Source: Alphaproteobacteria bacterium (lineage in GTDB: Bacteria; Pseudomonadota; Alphaproteobacteria; Sphingomonadales; Sphingomonadaceae). From it: DNA of 11,555 nucleotides. A program made the position numbers and the translations under genes. The stretch covers positions 1-11,555 of the forward strand of contig JAGWQR010000192.1 of the NCBI GenBank assembly GCA_028869975.1. Direction: 5' to 3'. Positions 6,705-11,555 of this stretch are shown here, piece by piece. Under the pieces are notes generated by a model, which did no database searches, was not told the origin of the DNA, and worked only from the letters and a program-made list of their open reading frames with translations. Each line of letters opens with the position of its first letter. The stretch's first letter is position 1.

Positions 6705-7892
6705 ATGAACGCTCCGATTCCGAAGTTCACGCCGGTTGGACCCGATGCGGTCGCCCATCTCGGCACTGCGCCCATCCCGGCGCGCTATTATGCCGATGCC
6801 GACTGGTTCGCCGCCGAGCGCGAGGCGGTATTTCGCCGCAGCTGGCTTTATATCGGCCATGTCTGCGAGCTGCCCGAGCCGGGGTCGTTCATCCGCCGCG
6901 AGCTGGAGCTGTTCGGCGTCTCGCTGCTGATCATGCGCGGCAAGGATGGCCAAATTCGTGCGTTCCACAATGTCTGCACGCATCGCGGCACGCAACTGGT
7001 GGAAGAGGCGCAGGGCAAGCGCGCAACTTTCTCGTGCCCCTATCATATGTGGACTTATGGGGCGGATGGCGCGCTGGTCTCCGCCCCGGATTTCGAGGCG
7101 TTCGGGCTGGACAAGAAAGACTGTGCGCTGAAATCCGTGGCACTCGATGTGTGCGCGGGGATGATCTTCGTGTGGCTTGCAGCCGATGCGCCGCCGCTGC
7201 GCAACTGGCTGAATGGCCTCGCCGAACCGCTCGAAACCTTGCCGGTGGCGCGCGCAACGCACTTCCACGAATATGTCTATGAGATCAACGCCAACTGGAA
7301 GCTGACCTACGACAATTTTCAGGAGAATTACCATCTCCGTTTCATCCATCCCAAGACCGGCAAGGCGGCGGGCGGCCCAGATAATCCATTCGGTTATCCT
7401 CTCGAATATGCCTTCCACGGGCGGCACCGCAAGCAGCGCATCTGGTCAAATCCCGAGGCCAGGCCGCAAGGGGCGCAGGGGCTGGCGTTTGCCAAGCTGA
7501 TGCCGGGGGCGGCGGAGGCGGACATATTGAACACGCCCTATGGCCGCCATTATTTCGCGCTCTTCCCCAGCTTCTTCATGCTTGGCACCCCGCTGCAAAA
7601 CTTCATGCATGTGGTGTATCCCTTGAGTGCGACGCGCTCGCGCGGCGTCATCCGCATCTACTGGATCGGCGCGGATCGCAGCGCCGGTGAACGCTTCGGC
7701 CGCGAATCGGTGCTCACCATGGTGCGCGATATTCATGCCGAGGATATTTCGGTAATCGAGGCCGGGCAGCGCGGGCTTTCCAGCGGCGCGCTTGAGCATA
7801 TCCATTTCCAGACCAACGAAGCGCTGTGCCGCCATCTGATCAACGGCGTAGTGGAGCAGGTAGAAGCGTGGCAGGCGCGGGTAGGCGGATGA
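6705..7892 (+). CDS. Rieske non-haem iron oxygenase, alpha-subunit type
   Basis: Hydroxylates or dealkylates a substrate with O2 and electrons delivered by a separate reductase. Of 395 aa, the N-terminal Rieske domain binds [2Fe-2S] through Cys91-x-His93 and Cys111-x2-His114 (17 residues between His93 and Cys111). The catalytic domain has NWKLTYDNFQENYHLRFIHP with ligands His210 and His215 and the third ligand probably Asp347 in EDISVIEAGQRGL. The bridging acid between the centres appears to be Glu207, not the Asp of naphthalene-type dioxygenases; Glu is seen in carnitine oxygenase CntA. No beta subunit, ferredoxin or reductase follows, which fits an alpha-only oxygenase using a partner encoded elsewhere. 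ATG at 6705 has GAGAGGA 8 bases upstream; a TTG two codons earlier is less likely. It diverges from block A and overlaps the next gene in ATGA. Confidence 0.95.
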   Translation: MNAPIPKFTPVGPDAVAHLGTAPIPARYYADADWFAAEREAVFRRSWLYIGHVCELPEPGSFIRRELELFGVSLLIMRGKDGQIRAFHNVCTHRGTQLVEEAQGKRATFSCPYHMWTYGADGALVSAPDFEAFGLDKKDCALKSVALDVCAGMIFVWLAADAPPLRNWLNGLAEPLETLPVARATHFHEYVYEINANWKLTYDNFQENYHLRFIHPKTGKAAGGPDNPFGYPLEYAFHGRHRKQRIWSNPEARPQGAQGLAFAKLMPGAAEADILNTPYGRHYFALFPSFFMLGTPLQNFMHVVYPLSATRSRGVIRIYWIGADRSAGERFGRESVLTMVRDIHAEDISVIEAGQRGLSSGALEHIHFQTNEALCRHLINGVVEQVEAWQARVGG

Positions 7893-8227
7893 GCGCATTG
7901 CCGGAAGGATTCGTGACGCTTGATCCCTATGTGGCCGATTGGGCGGTGGCGAGCGCCGATGCGCGGGATGCGGCCCGGAGCAAGCAACCAATCGCGGCAC
8001 GCCAGGCCTTCCATGCCGCAATGGAGCCGCTGATCGCGTCCGCGCTCGATCATCTTGATGCGATACCGCTGTCGGCGCATTCCCCCGCAGACCACACTCT
8101 GATGCTGCTCGCTCTCAGCTATGCGCATATCGCGCCGTCGGTGGCGGTGCTCGGTGCTGATGATGACCGCCATGCCATTTACCGCCGTCGGCTCCCGATC
8201 ACCCGCGCAACGGCGGACGAGAATTAG
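7889..8227 (+). CDS. Small protein of unknown function coupled to the Rieske gene
   Basis: A 112-aa protein that I do not recognise. It starts at the ATG of an ATGA overlap with the oxygenase stop, the same coupling seen at other junctions here, which is the main argument that it is real. It is rich in Ala, Asp and His, probably mostly helical and cytoplasmic (no signal peptide or clear membrane span). Features include YVADW near residue 14, FHAAMEPLIASALDHLD (41-57), SAHSPADHTLMLLALSYAHIAPS (positions 62-84; His64, His69 and His80) and an Arg-rich tail YRRRLP. The repeated His/Asp could bind metal, but no known metal motif is matched. It may be an accessory, assembly or electron-transfer partner of the oxygenase; this is inference from position only. 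A longer reading from 7826 would overlap the oxygenase and is not favoured. Confidence 0.75.
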   Translation: MSALPEGFVTLDPYVADWAVASADARDAARSKQPIAARQAFHAAMEPLIASALDHLDAIPLSAHSPADHTLMLLALSYAHIAPSVAVLGADDDRHAIYRRRLPITRATADEN

Positions 8228-8274
8228 GCCGCGCTTTCAAACACAGCCACTTCCTTGCCGGGGAGATCATACAT
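8224..8274 (-). other. Very short ORF after the VOC gene, possible remnant
   Basis: Sixteen codons (MYDLPGKEVAVFESAA, then TAA) begin 3 bases after the VOC stop and end against the tail of the convergent small gene. The first residues resemble an SDR N-terminus (GKxVAV), which hints at a truncated gene start. No good ribosome site is seen. It may be chance. Confidence 0.2.
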
Positions 8275-8277
8275 CGC

Positions 8278-8658
8278 TCATTCCCGGTTTGCATGGAAAA
8301 CCATGATTTTATTGCGCTCGGGATCGCGAAAATAAGCGGCGTAGAACGCATTGAGGCCTTCCGGCCCGCGCACACCGGGCGGCCCTTCGCAGCTTGCGCC
8401 CATCTCAATTGCCTTGGCATGAACGGCATCGACGGTGGCGCGATCGGGCGCAGCAAAACCCACCTGTGAACCGTTACCGGCCTCGGCTTTGCCTTCAAAC
8501 GGTGTGCCAATCAGGAACATGCCGCCTTCCTTGCCCTTGTAGGCGACGACCTCGGCTCGCTCGATCACGCGGCTAGCGCCCAGCAGCGTGGTGATCGCAT
8601 CATAAAAGCGAGTTGCGGCGGCGAGATCATTGGTACCAAAACGGGCGACGGACAGCAT
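8278..8658 (-). CDS. VOC (glyoxalase/dioxygenase superfamily) protein with degenerate metal site
   Basis: A 126-aa vicinal-oxygen-chelate protein, made of paired beta-alpha-beta-beta-beta modules. The N-terminal module is MLSVARFGTNDLAAATRFYD; the second module includes GNGSQVGFAAPDRATVDAVH (61-80), then AFYAAYFRDPERNKIMVFH. Close relatives usually have His near residue 4 (SHV), His in GNGTHVAF and Glu in GNKIE. Here these places hold Val4, Gln65 and Met119, so the classic 2His-1Glu metal site looks lost. It may act as a binding or metal-independent protein rather than a glyoxalase or dioxygenase. ATG at 8658 has AAAGGAG 7 bases upstream, an excellent ribosome site. It is the last gene of block C. 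Ligand equivalences come from memory of the family, not from an alignment. Confidence 0.88.
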   Translation of the reverse strand: MLSVARFGTNDLAAATRFYDAITTLLGASRVIERAEVVAYKGKEGGMFLIGTPFEGKAEAGNGSQVGFAAPDRATVDAVHAKAIEMGASCEGPPGVRGPEGLNAFYAAYFRDPERNKIMVFHANRE

Positions 8659-8679
8659 GGCAAGGCTCCTTTCAGTGTT

Positions 8680-8745
8680 TCAATAGCGTGTAGGACGGAT
8701 CGTCCCTGGTGCGGCGCGGGCGTGGATCGCCTCCCGGTCGGTCAT
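8680..8745 (-). CDS. Possible 21-residue coupled ORF or gene remnant
   Basis: The ATG overlaps the SDR stop as ATGA, exactly as at genuine gene junctions nearby, and 21 codons follow before TGA (starts MTDREAIHARAA, ends PTRY). It lies in an otherwise empty 83-base gap before the VOC gene. It could encode a small peptide, be the surviving start of a deleted gene, or be accidental. I do not recognise it. Confidence 0.3.
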   Translation of the reverse strand: MTDREAIHARAAPGTIRPTRY

Positions 8746-9548
8746 GCGCTCGCCTTGAGATACTTACCCGACATCTCCTTGATCCGAAGGATGCGCGCGC
8801 GGCGTTCATCGGGCGAATTGGGGGCCATTCCGGCAACGTCATTGCTCTGGCCCCAATTATAGATCGGGCCGTGAGGAAGCTGCTCCAGCCCCACGCGTGC
8901 GACATCGGCAGCACTGGCCATCGCCGAAGGATCGAACGGACGGCCATTGGCCTCCGAGATGCGGCGGTGCGCCGGGGTATTGGTGCGGCCCAGGATGAGA
9001 TTGAGCACATCGACGTTGTAATCGCGCATCTCTGCCCACAGCCCTTCGCCAAAGGTCAAGTCAAACGCCTTGACCCCGCAATAGACCGGCAGCCCATAGA
9101 GCCCACCGTAACAACTGCCCGATCCAACCAGAATCATCCCGCCGCGCTTGCGCCCACGCATCCCTTGCCCGAAATGATGACAGTTGCGCATCGTGGTCAG
9201 GATATTGAGGGTGACCAGCTTTTCCCAGCTTTCAACGTCAGTGTCGAGGAACAGCGCGCTGTTAGTATCGGCACCGGCATTGGCAATGAAGAGCCCGACC
9301 TCGCGCGCTCCCGCAGCCTGTGCCACCTGCACAGCGGCATCGTTCGCCGACAGATCGACCGATGCCGTCACAACCTCCGCACCCGCAGAACGCACTCTGG
9401 TAGCAAGTTCAGCGAGCGGTCCTTCCCGCCGCGCAATCAGAATCAGGTTCAGCCCTTCGCCCGCCAGCAGCAACGCAAATTCCGCGCCGGTGCCCTCAGA
9501 GGCGCCGGTAATCAGCGCCCAAGGCCCATAGCGCGCCACAAAGCTCAC
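8742..9548 (-). CDS. Short-chain dehydrogenase/reductase, GTG start
   Basis: A 268-aa SDR that starts RYGPWALITGASEGTG; the cofactor turn TGASEGTG is at residues 14-21. Arg40-Arg41 after the second strand points to NADP(H). IANAG is at 89-93, Asn115 in TLNIL, Ser143 in VGSGS, and YCGVK gives Tyr156 and Lys160, with the normal 13-residue Ser-Tyr gap. The PG motif reads LG (Gly187), followed by RTNTPAHR. A C-terminal extension of charged helix (PDERRARILRIKEMSGKYL) goes beyond the minimal fold. The GTG start overlaps the VOC stop in GTGA; reading farther upstream would run into the VOC gene. It probably acts on the product of the VOC protein it is coupled to. Redox substrate unknown. Confidence 0.92.
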   Translation of the reverse strand: MSFVARYGPWALITGASEGTGAEFALLLAGEGLNLILIARREGPLAELATRVRSAGAEVVTASVDLSANDAAVQVAQAAGAREVGLFIANAGADTNSALFLDTDVESWEKLVTLNILTTMRNCHHFGQGMRGRKRGGMILVGSGSCYGGLYGLPVYCGVKAFDLTFGEGLWAEMRDYNVDVLNLILGRTNTPAHRRISEANGRPFDPSAMASAADVARVGLEQLPHGPIYNWGQSNDVAGMAPNSPDERRARILRIKEMSGKYLKASA

Positions 9549-10018
9549 CGGGCCGGCCCGCCCAGGTGCGCCCACATCTCATCGGTGCACCAGACATATT
9601 CAAGATAATGCCCGCAGAAGCTGCGCCCATCGAGATAGAGAAAGTTGAGCGGCGAGTCGGCGCTTTCCCTTTTCAGCACCACAGGCAAATCCTGCCTGGC
9701 GACCCGCGCCGTAAAATCGCTCCAGTCATCAACCCGCATACAGACATGATGAAAATGCAGCGACCCGCCATTGTCAGCATAATTTGCGTAAATCCCGGTC
9801 TCGTCAGCGATTGGCTGGATCAGTTCATATTGCAGATCGCCGATCCAGATAAAGGCAAGACGACTCGCGACACGCTTCATCCCCTGCGGCGTCCACAGCG
9901 GATGATCGACATCAATGACCGGAATATCGCCAATGTCGGCGCGGGTGCGGAACAACGCAATCCCCGCTTCAATATCCTCACAGATATAGGCATTCTGATA
10001 ATGATGACCGGTAATCAT
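9545..10018 (-). CDS. VOC protein, Glyoxalase_4 / methylmalonyl-CoA epimerase-like
   Basis: A 157-aa vicinal-oxygen-chelate protein. The pattern GHHYQNAYICEDIEAGIALF near the start, WIGDLQYELIQP (58-69), SLHFHHVCMRVDDWSDF (86-102) and CGHYLEYV (135-142) match the Glyoxalase_4 type, which includes methylmalonyl-CoA epimerase and many uncharacterised isomerases. The expected metal ligands look present: His6 (or His5), His91 (or His90) and Glu140. It is therefore likely a divalent-metal enzyme acting on an acidic C-H next to a carbonyl or CoA thioester, or a ring-opening or isomerising step. ATG at 10018 has AAAGGAG 5-6 bases upstream; an upstream reading to 10165 would cross the divergent control region. 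First gene of block C, coupled to the SDR by a 4-bp overlap. Confidence 0.9.
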   Translation of the reverse strand: MITGHHYQNAYICEDIEAGIALFRTRADIGDIPVIDVDHPLWTPQGMKRVASRLAFIWIGDLQYELIQPIADETGIYANYADNGGSLHFHHVCMRVDDWSDFTARVARQDLPVVLKRESADSPLNFLYLDGRSFCGHYLEYVWCTDEMWAHLGGPAR

Positions 10019-10158
10019 GGGCGCTCCTTTGCTTTGCATCTTTGTGACGCATTGCCGCGCGCCTGTCGTCACACTCAAGCACTTATCGCCAAAGCGATTG
10101 CGGTGAGGCTGGCGCAGCGCGCCCCACTCCGGCATGACAAGGACAAGAGGAGAGTTTG
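10019..10158. promoter_or_regulatory. Divergent control region between blocks C and D
   Basis: 140 bases lie between two divergent start codons. It contains the AAAGGAG site for the minus-strand VOC gene, a long-spaced inverted repeat at 10043-10073, a small hairpin GGCGC-AGC-GCGCC at 10111-10123, and AAGAGGAG (10145-10152) 6 bases before the plus-strand SDR. I see no convincing -35/-10 pair. Confidence 0.5.
10043..10073. promoter_or_regulatory. Inverted repeat TGTGACG-N17-CGTCACA, candidate operator
   Basis: Two perfect 7-bp arms (10043-10049 and 10067-10073) are separated by 17 bases, so arm centres lie 24 bases apart, just over two helical turns. The left arm is about 25 bases upstream of the VOC start, where a repressor would block transcription or early elongation. 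The spacing excludes a CRP/FNR site. No regulator gene is in the window to name a family. Confidence 0.45.
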
Positions 10159-10953
10159 ATGGCAAAGTCGCTGTTTGATTGCACTGGCAAGGTCACGCTC
10201 GTCACCGGCGGCAATGGCGGGATTGGGCTGGGGTTCGCAACCGGCGTTGCGAAACAGGGCGGCGATGTCGCGATCTGGGCGCGCAATGCAGAAAAGAACG
10301 CAGCGGCCAAGGCCGTGCTTGAAGCGGCGGGTGCCCGCCGGGTGATCACCTACCAAGTTGATGTCTCCTCGGAGGACGCCATCCTGGGTGGTTATGACCG
10401 CTTGATGCACGACTTTGGGCGAATTGATTGTGTGTTCGCCAATTCGGGCGCAAGCCCACGCTACAATTCGATTTTCGACATGCCGACCGAACACTGGTAT
10501 GATTTCCAGAAAACGGCGCTGCACGGCGCCTTCTTCACACTACGAGAGGCGGCACGGCATATGAAAGCACGTGCAGAAGGCGGTGAACCGGGCGGCAGTT
10601 TGGTCGCGTGCGGCAGCCTGTCGCTTTATCAAGGGCTCCCCGGCAAGGCCGAATATGCCGCATCCAAATGCGCTGTTGGTGCGGTGGTGCGCTGCCTTGC
10701 TGGCGAGATGGGGCAATATGGCGTGCGTGCGAATATGGTTGCACCGGGCCTGATCATCACGCCGATGATGGGCGATCCGGCGGGTCCGACGGTCAAATAT
10801 CTCAAAGACGTCTATGAACCGGTTACGCCGATGCGGCGGGTAGGCGACCCCGCAGACTTTGAAGGTATCGGCGCGTTCCTGTGCTCGGATGCCTCTTCCT
10901 TTCTCACGGGCGAGACCATCAATGTCGATGGCGGGTATATGATTAGAGGTTAA
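10159..10953 (+). CDS. Short-chain dehydrogenase/reductase (SDR), probably NADP(H)-linked
   Basis: A 264-aa classical SDR with TGGNGGIG (16-23), Arg42 after the second strand (WAR, suggests NADP), NSG at 95-97 in place of NNAG, Ser153 in CGSLS, YAASK with Tyr166 and Lys170, PG at 196-197 and INVDGGY (254-260). The Asn that normally stands in the NxxG motif of the central helix appears to be Ala120 (TALHG), so the proton-relay Asn may be missing or supplied differently; related groups also vary here. ATG at 10159 has AAGAGGAG 6 bases upstream. It is the first gene of block D, one base ahead of the medium-chain dehydrogenase, so the pair may perform consecutive alcohol/ketone oxidations. Confidence 0.94.
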   Translation: MAKSLFDCTGKVTLVTGGNGGIGLGFATGVAKQGGDVAIWARNAEKNAAAKAVLEAAGARRVITYQVDVSSEDAILGGYDRLMHDFGRIDCVFANSGASPRYNSIFDMPTEHWYDFQKTALHGAFFTLREAARHMKARAEGGEPGGSLVACGSLSLYQGLPGKAEYAASKCAVGAVVRCLAGEMGQYGVRANMVAPGLIITPMMGDPAGPTVKYLKDVYEPVTPMRRVGDPADFEGIGAFLCSDASSFLTGETINVDGGYMIRG

Positions 10954-10954
10954 A

Positions 10955-11555
10955 ATGGGACATTTGCTCAAAATCCACGATACCAACGATGTCCGGCTCG
11001 ATGATTATGCCCGGCCCGATCATGGCCCCAAGGATGTGGTCGTCAAGATGAAAGCGGTCGGCATTTGCGGATCGGACCTCAGTTACATCAAGATCGGCGG
11101 CATCCCCACGCCCGGAACACTGACGGCGCTCGGCCATGAAGGGGCGGGCGAGGTGCTGCATGTTGGCGCGGATGTAACAGGAATAGCAGTCGGCCAGCCA
11201 GTCATCGTCAACCCGATGATGACCCCGAGCAATATCGGCTCGGGCGGGCCGGAGGGGGCTTTCACCGAGGAATTGCTGGTGCGTGAGGCGCGGCTGCACG
11301 ACTCGATCTTTCCGATTCCGGAGGGTGTTTCGTATGAGGTGGCGGCGATGTGTGAGCCGCTCGCGGTGGCGCTGCACGGGGTCAATCGCGCGCAGGTGAA
11401 ACCTGGGGACAAGGTGGTCGTGTTCGGCTGCGGGCCGATTGGCTTGGGCATGGTGCTGTGGCTGGTGGATCGCGGCGTGAGCGATGTCGTTGCGCTCGAT
11501 CTGGCGCCCGAACGGCGCGAACGCGCGCTGGCTCTGGGTGCGCGGGCGGCGCTCG
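10955..11555 (+). CDS. Zinc-type medium-chain alcohol dehydrogenase, partial (C-terminus beyond window)
   Basis: An NAD-dependent alcohol/polyol-type dehydrogenase. Only 200 of about 340-350 residues are inside the window. Catalytic zinc ligands are Cys38 (GICGSD), His61 and Glu62 (GHEGAGEV) and Glu134 (CEPLAV). The cofactor turn is FGCGPIGLG (157-165), and Asp182 at the end of the next strand indicates NAD. The four cysteines that bind structural zinc in many relatives (normally around residues 90-110) are absent; that stretch reads NPMMTPSNIGSGGPEGAF. This pattern is like sorbitol dehydrogenases that have only catalytic zinc. ATG at 10955 follows the SDR stop by one base, with AGAGG upstream. 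Substrate unknown; a secondary alcohol is most likely. Confidence 0.93.
   Translation, partial: MGHLLKIHDTNDVRLDDYARPDHGPKDVVVKMKAVGICGSDLSYIKIGGIPTPGTLTALGHEGAGEVLHVGADVTGIAVGQPVIVNPMMTPSNIGSGGPEGAFTEELLVREARLHDSIFPIPEGVSYEVAAMCEPLAVALHGVNRAQVKPGDKVVVFGCGPIGLGMVLWLVDRGVSDVVALDLAPERRERALALGARAAL

Noticed and set aside
6612..7427. 271-codon open frame on the minus strand opposite the Rieske gene
   Set aside because: It is antisense to a fully motif-supported oxygenase and shows no family pattern.
8228..8277. Intrinsic terminator at the convergent junction of blocks B and C
   Set aside because: No stable hairpin followed by a T-run is visible on either strand.
9549..9575. Upstream extension of the GTG-start SDR
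   Set aside because: It would overlap the end of the VOC gene more deeply and add residues not found before the RYGPWALITGAS start.
10043..10073. CRP/FNR-type site
   Set aside because: The half-sites look right (TGTGA/TCACA), but 21 bases lie between them instead of the 6 such sites need.
10019..10165. Upstream extension of the minus-strand VOC gene
   Set aside because: It crosses the divergent control region and the start of the plus-strand SDR; the ATG at 10018 has a strong ribosome site and family-like N-terminus.
1..11555. Mobile elements, CRISPR array, tRNA or rRNA, attachment sites
   Set aside because: No transposase or integrase, spaced repeats, tRNA-like cloverleaf or terminal repeats were seen.

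Overview
The window looks like a piece of a high-G+C alphaproteobacterial chromosome. A sphingomonad (Sphingomonas/Novosphingobium/Sphingobium/Sphingopyxis type) is the most likely source. This is an inference from the gene mix (CoA ligase, several SDRs, SnoaL-like protein, Rieske oxygenase, VOC proteins) and from protein style; no rRNA or other phylogenetic marker is present. Nothing suggests phage, an insertion sequence, CRISPR or an RNA gene. The whole window reads as accessory catabolism: fourteen genes fill almost all of it, in four blocks on alternating strands.

Block A (about 6546 down to 1, minus strand) is a seven-gene operon. In transcription order it encodes an AcuI/YhdH-type enoyl-CoA (acrylyl-CoA) reductase, an AMP-forming acyl-CoA ligase, an NAD-type SDR, a SnoaL/NTF2-fold protein, a domain-duplicated dimeric alpha/beta-barrel protein, a second SDR that starts at TTG, and an aldehyde dehydrogenase cut by the window edge. 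Several junctions are 4-bp stop/start overlaps. The one wide junction (1830-1920) holds a strong hairpin. Block B (6705-8227, plus strand) diverges from block A across a 158-bp control region. It holds a stand-alone Rieske oxygenase and a translationally coupled small protein of unknown function.

Block C (10018 down to 8278, minus strand) converges on block B. It encodes a VOC protein with an apparently complete metal-ligand set, an SDR, a possible 21-residue coupled ORF, and a second VOC protein in which the usual ligand positions look replaced. Block D (10159 to the right edge, plus strand) diverges from block C across 140 bp containing a 7-bp-arm inverted repeat. It encodes another SDR and a zinc-type medium-chain dehydrogenase cut by the window edge.

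Taken together, the genes could hydroxylate a ring or alkyl position (Rieske enzyme), oxidise alcohols and aldehydes (SDRs, MDR, ALDH), activate a carboxylate as a CoA thioester (ligase), reduce an alpha,beta-unsaturated CoA intermediate (AcuI-like enzyme), and isomerise, dehydrate or cleave intermediates (SnoaL, barrel and VOC proteins). That is the shape of a degradative pathway for an alicyclic, aromatic or terpenoid-like compound. The substrate cannot be read from the sequence. No ferredoxin or reductase for the oxygenase, no transporter and no regulator lie inside the window.
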